Source: Oscillospiraceae bacterium | Lineage (GTDB): Bacteria; Bacillota; Clostridia; Oscillospirales; UBA929 | Assembly: GCA_009780275.1 (NCBI GenBank) | Contig: WRAI01000017.1 | Span: forward strand, 1 to 53,166 | Direction of reading: 5' to 3' | Length of the DNA: 53,166 bases | Shown: positions 32,940-42,339 of the stretch, piece after piece | How the letters are laid out: every line of letters starts with the position of its first letter | Numbering within the stretch: the stretch's first letter is position 1 | Notes under the pieces: generated by a model | The model's input: only the letters and a program-made list of their open reading frames with translations | Database searches by the model: none | What the model was told of the DNA's origin: nothing | Translations under genes and position numbers: made by a program

Positions 32940-33782
32940 TTACATCCGGCCAAACAACCCGCCGCGCGGACGGCCGTTTTCGGGTTTCATATACTTAGCA
33001 CTGCGCGCTTGCAGTAGATTGATGAGCACCATCACCGCCAGCACGGTCAAGAACAACAGCGTGAACATGGCGTAAACAGGCGGCGGCATGGCACGTTTGG
33101 TGTAGCTGTAAATCTCGACCGGAAGGGTCACAAAACTTGGCCCATGTACGAAGAAACTGATGACAAAATCGTCGAGCGACAGCACAAAGGCCATCATAAA
33201 CCCACCCAATATGCCGGGGAAAATCTCGGGCAGTACAACTTTACGGAACGATTGGAACGGCGTACAACCCAAATCCCTTGCCGCTTCGCTGATATGTGGG
33301 TCGAGTTGCCGCAACTTGGGCATGACCGCAAGGATGACGTACGGCAAATTAAACGTGATGTGCGCAATCAGCAATGTCCCAAAGCCCAACGCATCGCGCT
33401 CCGATTGCATGGTACGTCCAATAAAGACAAAGAAAATGGCCAGCGATACGCCTGTTACGATGTCGGGGTTGGTGATGGGGATGCGAGTCAGCTTCATAAC
33501 GACACCACGCATTTTTTTGCGCATTGACACGATACCCATGGCTGCCATTGTTCCGAGAATCGTCGCTGCGGTGGCCGCGAGAAAGGCAACAATTAAGCTA
33601 TTTTGCAACAGCAGCATCAAGCGACTGTTGCCCGCCAACTGGCGGTAATTGTCAAGGGTAAAACCAGTAAAGATGGTCGGCGTTGAACTGGCGTCAAACG
33701 AACGCACAATCAAGAAGGCAATCGGTAGATATAGAAAAATGAAGACGCCGATGGTAAAGGCTTTTAATGCTTTCATTGTCAC
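32940..33782 (-). CDS. potC: Spermidine/putrescine ABC transporter permease PotC
   Basis: This inner-membrane permease has six predicted helices and the EAA loop EAARDLGCTPFQSFRKVVLP, which contacts PotA. GTG 33782 is chosen as start because GGAGGG lies 7 nt upstream. It gives 280 aa beginning (M)TMKALKAFTIGVFIFLYLP, which fits the family N-terminus. An upstream ATG (33815) would add 11 residues and put the ribosome site inside the gene. DDFVISFFVHGP near residue 210 is typical of PotC. Confidence 0.93.
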   Translation of the reverse strand: MTMKALKAFTIGVFIFLYLPIAFLIVRSFDASSTPTIFTGFTLDNYRQLAGNSRLMLLLQNSLIVAFLAATAATILGTMAAMGIVSMRKKMRGVVMKLTRIPITNPDIVTGVSLAIFFVFIGRTMQSERDALGFGTLLIAHITFNLPYVILAVMPKLRQLDPHISEAARDLGCTPFQSFRKVVLPEIFPGILGGFMMAFVLSLDDFVISFFVHGPSFVTLPVEIYSYTKRAMPPPVYAMFTLLFLTVLAVMVLINLLQARSAKYMKPENGRPRGGLFGRM

Positions 33783-33848
33783 GCTAAAACCCTCCACTTC
33801 GGCTTGCGATTCCATGCGGCGGACGCGTTTTTTCAGCGCTTCTTCTCA

Positions 33849-34655
33849 TCAGAATACACCCTCCTCGTCATCGCTAAACTTGTTCATGACGCCCATACAA
33901 AGCACCACCATCAGCATCAATACCAGTGACAGCGCGGCACCAACATTGGGGTTATACGCTGTGGTAAACATGTCTTCGATCATATCACCGATGAGCATTT
34001 GGCCGGCGGGGCCCATCTGCTGTGTGATGTAGAAAGTACTCACTGCGGGCACGAAGACCATCGTGATGCCCGCCGCGATGCCGGGCATACTCAATGGAAG
34101 CAGCACTTTGCGCAGTACTTGCTTGCGATCACAGCCCAAATCTTGCGCCGCTTCGATAACACGCTTGTCAATGCGCAATTGTACGGTATAAAGCGGCAGA
34201 ATCATATATGGCAAGAAGTTGTACACCATGCCCAACACCAGTGCCGGCGGTGTGCGCAGTAAGGGCAGCGGCCCGATGCCGATAAGCCCGATGGCGCTGT
34301 TGACAATGCCGGTGTTTTGCAGTAATGCCACCCATGCCAGTGTGCGCAGCAGGAAACTCATGCACATGGGCAGAATAATCATCATCATAAGCAACCGTTG
34401 CCGGCTTGGACGGCAACGCGCGATATAGTATGCCGTGGGGTAGCCAATTAAAAAGCAGAACAACGTCGCGACAGCGGCGTAAAGAATGCTATCAACAAAT
34501 GCGGGCAAAAATTCGCCCAATTGAGCCATGTTTCCAAATGTAAATTGTCCTGTGTGCTGATCGGTAAAGGCGAAGAATACCACCATAGCCATCGGCACGA
34601 CGATAAATATCGCCATCCATACCAGGTAGGGCACGGCTATCAATCTATTTTTCAT
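33849..34655 (-). CDS. potB: Spermidine/putrescine ABC transporter permease PotB
   Basis: This 268-aa permease subunit has [20 protein letters not shown] as its first helix and the EAA loop [20 protein letters not shown]. It forms the translocation channel with PotC. Its ATG overlaps the potA stop by 4 bp, showing translational coupling. Its stop precedes potC by 66 bp, which holds a potC ribosome site. Confidence 0.94.
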   Translation of the reverse strand: MKNRLIAVPYLVWMAIFIVVPMAMVVFFAFTDQHTGQFTFGNMAQLGEFLPAFVDSILYAAVATLFCFLIGYPTAYYIARCRPSRQRLLMMMIILPMCMSFLLRTLAWVALLQNTGIVNSAIGLIGIGPLPLLRTPPALVLGMVYNFLPYMILPLYTVQLRIDKRVIEAAQDLGCDRKQVLRKVLLPLSMPGIAAGITMVFVPAVSTFYITQQMGPAGQMLIGDMIEDMFTTAYNPNVGAALSLVLMLMVVLCMGVMNKFSDDEEGVF

Positions 34656-35800
34656 CGCAATTCACCATGCTGCGTTTCGTCGTAACTCTCTTCCTGCTCA
34701 TTAAATTCCACCAACTCGTCAAATTCGGCGCTGTATGAACTGTAATCGCCGAATTGCCCGGAATAGCGACTCTTTTTCATAATGTGAATATCTTCGGGAT
34801 TCAGGCGGATGCCGATTTGCGCACCAATTTCCGGTTGGTCGGTCGACTGTATCAACCATTTGAAGCCAGCGAAGTCGACGATAATATCGTAATGCACGCC
34901 TTTGAAGGTGATACTTGTCACGCGGCCTTTGAGATGGCCTTGCTCGACGGGTACGATGTCGATGTCCTCAGGGCGGATAACAATGTCGACAGGTTCGCGC
35001 TTGTCGAAGCCGCCATCAAGACACGGAAATTTGCGCCCAAAGAACTCGACAAGTTTATCTTCCAGCATAACACCGTCGAGAATGTTTGATTCGCCGATAA
35101 AATCGGCAACAAAAGCATTTTGCGGTTCATTATAGATGTCCTCGGGCGTGCCGACTTGATGGATTTCGCCCTTATCCATAACGACAACGGTATCGCTCAT
35201 GGTCAATGCTTCCTCTTGATCGTGCGTGACATAGACGAACGTGATATCAAGGGTTTGCTGAATGCGCTTCAGTTCATTTTGCATATCTTTGCGCAATCGT
35301 AAATCAAGCGCGCCGAGAGGCTCGTCCAACAGCAATACGCGCGGACGGTTGACAATGGCACGAGCGATGGCGACGCGCTGCTGTTGCCCACCAGACATTT
35401 GATGCGTTTTGCGGCTTTCAAAGCCTTTAAGGTTGACAATTTCGAGTGCTTCTTTAACACGCGCACGAATTTCGCGTTCAGGCAGCTTGGCGATACGCAA
35501 GCCGAACGCAACGTTTTCGTAGACATTGAGGTGCGGGAACAGAGCATATCGTTGGAAGACTGTATTGACGTTGCGCTTGTGCGGCGGCACGTCGTTAATT
35601 CTCACGCCTTCGAAAAAGACATCACCTTTTGTCGGCGACAGGAAGCCGCCTAAAATACGCAGGGTTGTTGTCTTGCCGCAGCCGCTGGGACCCAACAGTG
35701 TGAGAAATTCTTTATCCTTAATGTTGAGATTGATGCTGTTCAAGATAATTTCGTCGTCAAACGACACCACGCAATCGGCGATGCGAATGAGCTCGGACAT
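34652..35800 (-). CDS. potA: Spermidine/putrescine ABC transporter ATP-binding protein
   Basis: This 382-aa ATPase energises polyamine import. Walker A is [13 protein letters not shown]-loop [10 protein letters not shown], signature [14 protein letters not shown], Walker [13 protein letters not shown], and H-loop VTHDQEEAL. The C-terminal region (about 240-350) is the TOBE/regulatory domain, and the last 35 residues are acidic and unusual. It is the first gene of the operon, after a consensus promoter. Confidence 0.95.
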   Translation of the reverse strand: MSELIRIADCVVSFDDEIILNSINLNIKDKEFLTLLGPSGCGKTTTLRILGGFLSPTKGDVFFEGVRINDVPPHKRNVNTVFQRYALFPHLNVYENVAFGLRIAKLPEREIRARVKEALEIVNLKGFESRKTHQMSGGQQQRVAIARAIVNRPRVLLLDEPLGALDLRLRKDMQNELKRIQQTLDITFVYVTHDQEEALTMSDTVVVMDKGEIHQVGTPEDIYNEPQNAFVADFIGESNILDGVMLEDKLVEFFGRKFPCLDGGFDKREPVDIVIRPEDIDIVPVEQGHLKGRVTSITFKGVHYDIIVDFAGFKWLIQSTDQPEIGAQIGIRLNPEDIHIMKKSRYSGQFGDYSSYSAEFDELVEFNEQEESYDETQHGELR

Positions 35801-35837
35801 GTATCACTCCACCTTTCGAAAAAATTCGTAGAGACAT

Positions 35838-35866
35838 ACTATATATGGTATGACAGTATTTGTCAA
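35838..35866 (-). promoter_or_regulatory. Promoter of the pot operon with overlapping dyad
   Basis: On the minus strand TTGACA (35861-35866) and TATAGT (35838-35843) are spaced by 17 bp. A near-perfect dyad CATAC-N8-GTATG (35835-35852) covers the -10, a usual place for a repressor. The promoter begins only 4 bp from the hpt stop codon. Confidence 0.8.
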
Positions 35867-35869
35867 TAG

Positions 35870-36388
35870 TTAATTTTCGAGGATACCGATATACGATAAA
35901 TTCCGATACAGCCCCGCGTAGTCGAGGCCGTAGCCTACTACGAATAAATCTTCCACCTGAAAGCCAAGATAATCCACCACCACATCGGTTTGACGGCGTG
36001 ATGGTTTTTCCAGCAGCGTACAGATTTTAATTGACGCCGGTTTGCGGATTTGCAGTTGCTTGATAAGATAATCAAGTGTCAAGCCGCTGTCGAGGATGTC
36101 TTCAATGATGATGATGTCGCGCCCTTCAATGTCACAACCCAAATCCATCAAAATTTTGACTGTGCCAGATGTTTTTGTGCCGGCGCCGTAGGATGATACT
36201 TTCATAAACTCGAATTCACAGGGTAAGTCAATGGCGCGCGCCAAGTCGGCCATAAAGGTGACACAGCCTTTCAAAACGCCGACCAACAATGGGCTTTTTC
36301 CTTGATAATCTTGCGTGATTTCCGCGCCGAGCTCGCGGACTTTTGCGGCGATTTTCTCGGCACTTAGTAATGTTTTTGGTGCTGTCAT
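35870..36388 (-). CDS. hpt: Hypoxanthine phosphoribosyltransferase
   Basis: This purine-salvage enzyme converts hypoxanthine or guanine plus PRPP to IMP or GMP. The product is 172 aa, a usual length. LLVGVLKGCVTFMADLARAI is the N-terminal core, IIIIEDILDSGLTLDYLI the PRPP-binding motif, and VDYLGFQVEDLFVVGYGLDY the C-terminal substrate region. It reads in the same direction as the pot operon, though that operon has its own promoter. It is often next to tilS and ftsH in Firmicutes, but not here. Confidence 0.95.
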   Translation of the reverse strand: MTAPKTLLSAEKIAAKVRELGAEITQDYQGKSPLLVGVLKGCVTFMADLARAIDLPCEFEFMKVSSYGAGTKTSGTVKILMDLGCDIEGRDIIIIEDILDSGLTLDYLIKQLQIRKPASIKICTLLEKPSRRQTDVVVDYLGFQVEDLFVVGYGLDYAGLYRNLSYIGILEN

Positions 36389-36552
36389 GTGACCCGTTCT
36401 CCTTATGTCAAAAAGTGTCCAGCGACTGCGTGCAAACTTGTCCCAACGCTAAGTGGCAGACGGCGTTTTCGTCCGTGAAACTATCATACCAAAGAATGTC
36501 GGATTTTGCAACGGGTGATGAATGCGGCGCAAACGTCATCACGCACTAAATA

Positions 36553-36582
36553 TTGACAGGCGCAGCGCAAGCGTGTTATACT
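36553..36582 (+). promoter_or_regulatory. Promoter of the tryptophanase gene
   Basis: TTGACA (36553-36558) and TATACT (36577-36582) are separated by 18 bp. The leader is only about 45 nt, with AGGAGG at 36622-36627, so no tnaC-like attenuator peptide fits. Confidence 0.75.
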
Positions 36583-36632
36583 TTGTATTCTAACACGAAA
36601 CTCAAAATCTGTCCATTACATAGGAGGCCATC

Positions 36633-38090
36633 ATGTCTAACGTCAAAATGCGAAGCGGTGAGTCCATCCCCCTCGAAATGCACAAGGTGCGTATGGTGCA
36701 AAAAATTAACCTCTTGCCGGTCGAAGAACGACTGGAAACAATGAAAAAAGCCGGTTTTAATACTTTCCTGCTGCGAAATCGCGATGTATTTTTAGATATG
36801 CTGACAGACAGCGGCGTCAACGCCATGAGCGAAAATCAATTCGCCGCTATGATGCAGGCCGACGACAGCTATGCCGGCTCGGAAACATATTATCGTCTTG
36901 AAGAAGTCATTCAAGATGTTTTTGGCATGAAGCATTTTCTGCCCACTCACCAAGGACGGGCCTGTGAAAACATCCTTGCCGAAGTGCTGGTCAAGCCCAA
37001 CCCCGGTTCGGTCGCGCTGATGAATTACCACTTCACTACGACTAAGGCGCATATCGGGCTGAATGGCGGTTCAATCGAAGAAATTGTCATCGACGAGGGT
37101 CTCAACATCACGAGCAACCATCCATTTAAGGGTAATATGTGCCTTGATAAGCTCAATGCCGCCATTTCGCGGCTGGGCAAAGATAAGATTTGCTTTGTAC
37201 GCATTGAGGCAGGCACAAACCTTATCGGCGGTCAGCCTGTTTCGATGGCGAATATGCGCGACGTATCCGGCATTTGCCGCAATCATGGCATTCCGCTTGT
37301 CTATGACGCCAGCCTGTTGGCCGACAACCTGTACTTTATCAAAACCCGTGAGGCGGCATATAAGAGCGTTGATATCAAAGCGATTACGCGCGAAATCGGC
37401 GAGTTGATGGATATTGTGTACTTCTCGGCACGGAAACTGGGCGCAGCGCGCGGCGGTGGTATTATGGTATCGGACGACAATTTATTCCTACGGATGCGCG
37501 AGCTAATTCCGTTATACGAGGGCTTTTTGACTTATGGCGGCATGTCGGTGCGCGAAATGGAGGCATTGGCCGTTGGGTTGCGCGAGACGATGGATATCGA
37601 AGTCATCAGCCAAACGCCGATTTTTGTTGAGGCGTTGTGCAATGAACTGCTCGGGCGCGGTGTGCCTGTTGTCACACCGCCGGGTGGACTTGGGTGTCAT
37701 ATTGACGCGCGGGCGTTCTGTGAACATATTCCACAGGAAATTTATCCGGCAGGCGCATTGGCAGCGGCGATGTATATCGCCAGCGGCGTGCGCGGTATGG
37801 AGCGCGGCACAATGAGTGAGGAACGCGACAAGACCACCGGCAAGGATAAACTCGCCGAGATGGAATTGCTGCGTTTGGCTGTGCCTAAGCGTGTCTTTAC
37901 ACTATCGCAAGTGAAGTACACCGCCGACCGTTTGGCGTGGCTGTATGAAAACCGCAAACTGATTGGCGGCTTGAAGTTTGTCGAAGAGCCGAACGTATTG
38001 CGCTTCTTCTTCGGGCGGCTTGCGCCTGTGGGGAATTGGGCAGATGATTTGGCCAAGGCATTTAGACAGGATTTTGGAGAGAGTCTGTAA
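36633..38090 (+). CDS. tnaA: Tryptophanase (beta-eliminating PLP lyase)
   Basis: This PLP enzyme splits tryptophan to indole, pyruvate and ammonia. The product is 485 aa, near the family's usual 460-475. SIPLEMHKVRMVQKINLLP is at the N-terminus, THQGRACENILAEVL and YHFTTTKAHIGLNGG come next, and IVYFSARKLGAARGGG contains the expected PLP lysine. SGVRGMERGTMSEERD and PKRVFTLSQVKYTADRLAWL are near the C-terminus. Tyrosine phenol-lyase is the near relative. Overall resemblance is to clostridial tryptophanases, but residues deciding the substrate were not checked. It is monocistronic. Confidence 0.88.
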   Translation: MSNVKMRSGESIPLEMHKVRMVQKINLLPVEERLETMKKAGFNTFLLRNRDVFLDMLTDSGVNAMSENQFAAMMQADDSYAGSETYYRLEEVIQDVFGMKHFLPTHQGRACENILAEVLVKPNPGSVALMNYHFTTTKAHIGLNGGSIEEIVIDEGLNITSNHPFKGNMCLDKLNAAISRLGKDKICFVRIEAGTNLIGGQPVSMANMRDVSGICRNHGIPLVYDASLLADNLYFIKTREAAYKSVDIKAITREIGELMDIVYFSARKLGAARGGGIMVSDDNLFLRMRELIPLYEGFLTYGGMSVREMEALAVGLRETMDIEVISQTPIFVEALCNELLGRGVPVVTPPGGLGCHIDARAFCEHIPQEIYPAGALAAAMYIASGVRGMERGTMSEERDKTTGKDKLAEMELLRLAVPKRVFTLSQVKYTADRLAWLYENRKLIGGLKFVEEPNVLRFFFGRLAPVGNWADDLAKAFRQDFGESL

Positions 38091-38207
38091 TTCTATACTA
38101 GGCGGCTCTTGGCGATAACTTCGGCATTGATGAAGATGGATTTTCTTTTTGGTAGGCCGTGACGTCTTTACTGCATTGGAAAAGGATTTTGCAGATTAAC
38201 TGATACG

Positions 38208-38251
38208 ACAACCCCCATGGGATATGGCGTTGCCAATCCCATGGGGGTTGT
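38208..38251. terminator. Bidirectional terminator between tnaA and a lipoprotein gene
   Basis: ACAACCCCCATGGGAT (38208-38223) pairs with ATCCCATGGGGGTTGT (38236-38251) around a 12-nt loop, then TTTACG. The genes on each side converge here. Confidence 0.85.
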
Positions 38252-38265
38252 TTACGTTGTTATTT

Positions 38266-38652
38266 TTATTCCCGCTCAAAGAACCACTCTACATCCGGTT
38301 CGCGCGTATCGCGCAATACAAGCTCTCCTTCACGCAATTCAAACCAATGGCGTTCTTCGGCGGGCGGTGATGTGTCATCTCCATGCGGGAAAGCAAAGAC
38401 AATTTGTCTGCCGTCGACATGCCAATAAAATGGATCCGGCGAAATTGCCGATATTTCCGCACCGTCGATCCTCGTGCCGACTTCCCCGCTGCCGTCAGCA
38501 CGGAATATGTAGACAATTTCTAACTTTTCGTCCATGCTAGTATCAGAAATCTCAGCCACCCATGTGCCGACTAAATCACTGTCGATACTGTCCTCACATC
38601 CGGCGAGCGCGAGTACTGTCAGTAGTAAGATTGCTAAAATTGTCCGTTTCAT
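38266..38652 (-). CDS. Small lipoprotein, lipocalin-like (DUF5640-type)
   Basis: This 128-aa secreted lipoprotein starts at ATG 38652 (MKRTILAILLLTVLALAGC) with lipobox LAGC and GGGAGGG upstream. The mature part opens with LVGTWVAEISD and FRADGSGEVGT, a pattern seen in short lipocalin-like Firmicutes lipoproteins. It has no known function. The open frame extends upstream into hydG, but those residues lack a signal and are not used. Confidence 0.75.
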   Translation of the reverse strand: MKRTILAILLLTVLALAGCEDSIDSDLVGTWVAEISDTSMDEKLEIVYIFRADGSGEVGTRIDGAEISAISPDPFYWHVDGRQIVFAFPHGDDTSPPAEERHWFELREGELVLRDTREPDVEWFFERE

Positions 38653-38674
38653 TCGTATTGCCCTCCCAGCTTTT

Positions 38675-40018
38675 TTAATGACTATTGCAACAATGCCCTT
38701 TGTAGGCCACGTCTTCTTCCGGTTCTGATTGCAGGCGCTCCAACAACGCCGCAATCGCCGCCTTAGTGTCGCCTGTGGCATAACCCGCACTATATTCTAC
38801 TAAAGTTTTCAACGCACTCGGCGTGCAATATTCATTAATTTTTCCACTTTTAGCTAAATTCATAAACAAATCCCCTGTCCTGCCCTCACGATAGCAGTCA
38901 ACACAGAAACTGGGAATAAATCCATCTTCACACAGCCAGCGTACCACTTCGTCTAAATTTCGCGTATCGGAAACTGAAAACTGGCTTAATGCTTCTTCGT
39001 CCAACGTATAAGAGCCAACCCCTGTCCGCGAACCCGCCGAAATTTGGCTGACTCCGGCGTGTAACAGCCGCTTACGCAAAATCTCCGACTCTCGCGTTGA
39101 AGCAATCAATCCAACATACGGCAACGCCAATCGCAGCACGGCAACAATTTTTACAAAATGTTCGTCATCCAACGGGTACAACGGCTCGGCTGAACCCGCA
39201 GCCGCTTTCATTCGCGGCACACTAATCGTATGCGGTCCAACGCCGTGCGTTTTCTCCAAATGCAACGCATGGTGCAGTAGACCCAACACCTCAAAGTCGG
39301 CGTCGTACAACCCAAACAATGCCCCCAAGCCAATATCGTCAATACCGGCAGACATGGCCCTATCCATCGCCGTTGAGTGCCACGTAAAATCGCTTTTCGG
39401 ACCGTCGGGGTGATAGTAGGCGTATGCCTCGGGGTGATACGTCTCTTGAAACAAAACATAAGTGCCTATATTGGCAGCTTTGAGTTTGCGGTAATCATCC
39501 TCACTCGCCGCCGCAATGTTGACATTGACACGGCGAATCACACCGTTATCGTTGACGGTGTTGTAAATCGTTTCAATGCTTTCAGTGATATACTCAATCG
39601 GCGCGTGGTCGGGATGTTGCCCGGCTTCGAGCGCCAAACGCTTGTGTCCCATCGACTCCAACACGCGCACTTCGGCGGCAATTTCGTCCTGCGTCAACAC
39701 ACGGCGCAGCGTTTGATTATCGGCTTTGTAACCGCAATAGCGGCAATTGTTTACGCAATGGTCATTGATATATAACGGCGCAAAAATGACTACACGCTTG
39801 CCGTAAATGCGTTGCTTAACCTGCCGTGCGGCATCGAGAATGCTCTGCGTCACTTGCGGGTCTTTGTTTTTCAGCAGCACTGCTGCCTCAAACGGCGACA
39901 GTCCCATCCCGGCCAAGCCTTTGTCAATAATGGCTTGAACGGTAAATGTATGTTGCGCAGCACTCGCGCCCGCCGCTAAATCACGCTCGATAGCGTTGGC
40001 GTAAAATGTTTCTTGCAT
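38675..40018 (-). CDS. hydG: [FeFe]-hydrogenase maturation radical SAM enzyme HydG
   Basis: HydG cleaves tyrosine to give CO and cyanide ligands for the hydrogenase H-cluster. The product is 447 aa. The radical SAM cysteines are in CVNNCRYCGYKAD (Cx3Cx2C). The second cluster motif near the C-terminus is CVDCYREGRTGD...INEYC (Cx2Cx22C), which separates HydG from ThiH. RRVLTQDEIAAEVRVLESMG and GAGSRTGVG-like strands agree. It implies an [FeFe]-hydrogenase in this organism. HydE, HydF and the hydrogenase are not in the window. Confidence 0.95.
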   Translation of the reverse strand: MQETFYANAIERDLAAGASAAQHTFTVQAIIDKGLAGMGLSPFEAAVLLKNKDPQVTQSILDAARQVKQRIYGKRVVIFAPLYINDHCVNNCRYCGYKADNQTLRRVLTQDEIAAEVRVLESMGHKRLALEAGQHPDHAPIEYITESIETIYNTVNDNGVIRRVNVNIAAASEDDYRKLKAANIGTYVLFQETYHPEAYAYYHPDGPKSDFTWHSTAMDRAMSAGIDDIGLGALFGLYDADFEVLGLLHHALHLEKTHGVGPHTISVPRMKAAAGSAEPLYPLDDEHFVKIVAVLRLALPYVGLIASTRESEILRKRLLHAGVSQISAGSRTGVGSYTLDEEALSQFSVSDTRNLDEVVRWLCEDGFIPSFCVDCYREGRTGDLFMNLAKSGKINEYCTPSALKTLVEYSAGYATGDTKAAIAALLERLQSEPEEDVAYKGHCCNSH

Positions 40019-40121
40019 TATTTTCTCCTTGGATTTTGCTATATAGCGTCACGATACAACGCCTATCGGCGCATAAAATACGTTGAGCGTCGAAGACGAA
40101 TTACAGCTGAAAATGCTTATA

Positions 40122-40634
40122 CTATTCAGACATTTTCTTTAAGTAAAACTCATCTTGTATTTTCAAGGCTTCTTTGACTTCTTGTATGTTTTCGGCACAG
40201 AATGTCGGCAATGGAATGACACAATGCCCACAAATAAACCCATACTTGCCGTCGGGCAGAATAATTGAATAACCGTATGCTATTCCAGTGCCGCATTGCC
40301 CGCACTTATTTTCACATTCAAAACAACGCGTTTCGTATCCAGTATTTTCATAGTTATATATTTTTTCAAGGGCTTCTTTGAACACACCTGTGTATTGTTG
40401 TAGTGCATAAAAACTCATGGCTATTTGTGGTGAATTATTTTTCGTTCTGATACTTAAAATTGTTTTCTTCGTTTTACTCTTTCTAAAATCCGCTTTATCT
40501 TCGTTTTTTCCTGTTAATGCAGGCATATAACCCAATGATATTGCATATTCGGCAACTTCCAAGTAGCTTTTCCGGCAATCATTCGGTAAAGTAACAATTA
40601 TTTTGTTTAAGGCGTTTTTTTGTTTTTCTGTCAT
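40122..40634 (-). CDS. Uncharacterised zinc-ribbon-like protein
   Basis: I do not recognise this 170-aa protein. The first part (1-95) is helical and basic (DFRKSKTKKTILSIRTKNN). The second part has CFECENKCGQCGTG and then CGHC, which together form a likely two-knuckle metal site. AAAAGAGG precedes ATG 40634. The gene is AT-rich relative to hydG and murC on either side, suggesting later acquisition. It forms a small pair with the next zinc-ribbon gene. Confidence 0.6.
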   Translation of the reverse strand: MTEKQKNALNKIIVTLPNDCRKSYLEVAEYAISLGYMPALTGKNEDKADFRKSKTKKTILSIRTKNNSPQIAMSFYALQQYTGVFKEALEKIYNYENTGYETRCFECENKCGQCGTGIAYGYSIILPDGKYGFICGHCVIPLPTFCAENIQEVKEALKIQDEFYLKKMSE

Positions 40635-40724
40635 TTCAAAATACCTCTTTTGTTCAAAATATAAAACTTATTCACTATTGATTATCAAGCCGTTGTGTGG
40701 TACTTTGCTTATACTGCGAAATCA

Positions 40725-40925
40725 TTATTTAAGTTTATGTGGGTTCTCTAACGCCAAATTGAAAACATTTCCGCAATTTTTACAAGCGATAGCTGTAACT
40801 TTCAGCATACCAAAAATAGATCTTTTTCCATCTGGGTTGAACAAACTGCCACCATAACCTGTAAGTTCACCTTGCCTCAAATTATCACTTCCGCATTTTT
40901 CGCATTTCTCAATAATATGGCTCAT
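40725..40925 (-). CDS. Small zinc-ribbon protein
   Basis: This 66-aa protein starts at ATG 40925 (MSHIIEKCEKCGSDN) after a GGTGG site. It has one CxxC pair near residue 8 and a second (CKNCGNVF) near 50, the classic zinc-ribbon layout, with YGGSLFNPDGKRSIFG between. Similar small proteins are common in Firmicutes without a known role. It is AT-rich like its neighbour. Confidence 0.65.
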   Translation of the reverse strand: MSHIIEKCEKCGSDNLRQGELTGYGGSLFNPDGKRSIFGMLKVTAIACKNCGNVFNLALENPHKLK

Positions 40926-40962
40926 AGCTATACCACCTAATATAAATTTTCTGAGTATACTC

Positions 40963-42330
40963 CTAAACGTTATTAACAACCAACATTTCCCCCACTTGAT
41001 ACGCATCCCCCGCACCCATGGTCAAAATCAAATCGTTCGGCTGAACCTCTTTGCGCAAAATCTCGGCAATCTCGCCAAAATCACTCACTGCCCGCGCGCC
41101 GGGTATCAACGCTGCCAATTTCGCGCTCGACACAATACCCTCGTCCGGCTCGCGCGCCGCATAAATATCGGCAACAATCACGCTGTCGGCCAGTCTTAAC
41201 GCCTCGGCAAATTCGTTGAGCATTTGCGCGGTGCGGCTGTACAAATGCGGTTGAAACACCACGCGCACAGCATTGAAACCCATCTCGCGCACGGCATTGA
41301 GTGTTAATTCCACCGCCGTGGGATGATGCGCATAATCATCATAGACCCACGCATCGTTGCACCGCCCTTTCAACTCCATGCGCCGTTCCGCCGACCGAAA
41401 GCTCTGTAATGCAACGGCCGCCTCTTGCCCCGGAATCCCCAGCATTTGCGCTACGCCCAACGCACCAAGCGCATTAAGCATATTAAAATCGCCCGGCACA
41501 CTCAACGCAACGTGCGCGTAAAAACGCCCGTCCACAGTTACGTCAAAACTGGCGCACCCTTTGTCCCACATAATGTTTGTCGCTTGCACATTGTCGCTTT
41601 CAGCCAAGCCGAACGTCTTGTACTTCATGCCGTCCAATGCCTCGCGGCAATTCGGACACGCGCCGTTAATCAGCAAAATGCCGTCTTCCGGCGTGTTTTT
41701 CGCAAATTGCCTAAAAGCATCCAAAACCGCACCTAAATCGCTAAAAAAGTCTTGATGGTCATACTCAATGTTCAAAATTAGGCTAATTTTCGGATGAAAA
41801 TGCAAAAACGAATTGTAGTATTCACACGACTCGGTAATCATTAAATTCGAGTCACCCAAACAAAAGCCCTTGGGCTGCGTCGGCGTCCGCGCGCCGATAA
41901 ACGCCGTGGGCGAGCGGTCGGCAGTCGTTGCAATATGCGTCAGCATTGACGAAGTTGTCGTCTTGCCATGCGTGCCCGCAACGCAAACCGAGTATTCATA
42001 CGCCGTCATAATCGCGCCCAAGAGTTCGGCGCGTTCATACAACGGAATCCCCAACGCCTTGGCTTGTAAGACTTCAGCGTTGTCATCACGAATCGCCGCC
42101 GACCGCACGCAAACTTTTGCATCGCCAATCAAGCTGCCGTCGTGTACTGTCGATATTTCAATGCCCAACGCTTCCAAGTCACCAACACGTTGGCTGTCCT
42201 GCATATCCGAGCCACTTACAAAATGCCCCGATTTGTGCAGTAATTCCGCCAATTGCGCCATCGAAACGCCGCCAATTCCAATAAAATGTACCCGAACACC
42301 GGGGTTTGACAATAATTCTCGTAATTTCAT
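40963..42330 (-). CDS. murC: UDP-N-acetylmuramate--L-alanine ligase
   Basis: This cytoplasmic Mur ligase adds L-alanine to UDP-MurNAc, the first step of the peptidoglycan stem peptide. The product is 455 aa. The N-terminal UDP-binding domain has VHFIGIGGVSMAQLAELL, the ATP loop is GTHGKTTTSSML, the central domain has ILNIEYDHQDFF, and the C-terminal domain includes YDDYAHHPTAVE. It is the last gene of the valS-folC-murC group. Confidence 0.96.
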   Translation of the reverse strand: MKLRELLSNPGVRVHFIGIGGVSMAQLAELLHKSGHFVSGSDMQDSQRVGDLEALGIEISTVHDGSLIGDAKVCVRSAAIRDDNAEVLQAKALGIPLYERAELLGAIMTAYEYSVCVAGTHGKTTTSSMLTHIATTADRSPTAFIGARTPTQPKGFCLGDSNLMITESCEYYNSFLHFHPKISLILNIEYDHQDFFSDLGAVLDAFRQFAKNTPEDGILLINGACPNCREALDGMKYKTFGLAESDNVQATNIMWDKGCASFDVTVDGRFYAHVALSVPGDFNMLNALGALGVAQMLGIPGQEAAVALQSFRSAERRMELKGRCNDAWVYDDYAHHPTAVELTLNAVREMGFNAVRVVFQPHLYSRTAQMLNEFAEALRLADSVIVADIYAAREPDEGIVSSAKLAALIPGARAVSDFGEIAEILRKEVQPNDLILTMGAGDAYQVGEMLVVNNV

Positions 42331-42339
42331 CGTTGCTCC

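Noticed and set aside
36583-36632. tnaC-like attenuator peptide before tryptophanase
   Set aside because: Only about 45 nt of leader exist, with no short frame containing the needed Trp codon.
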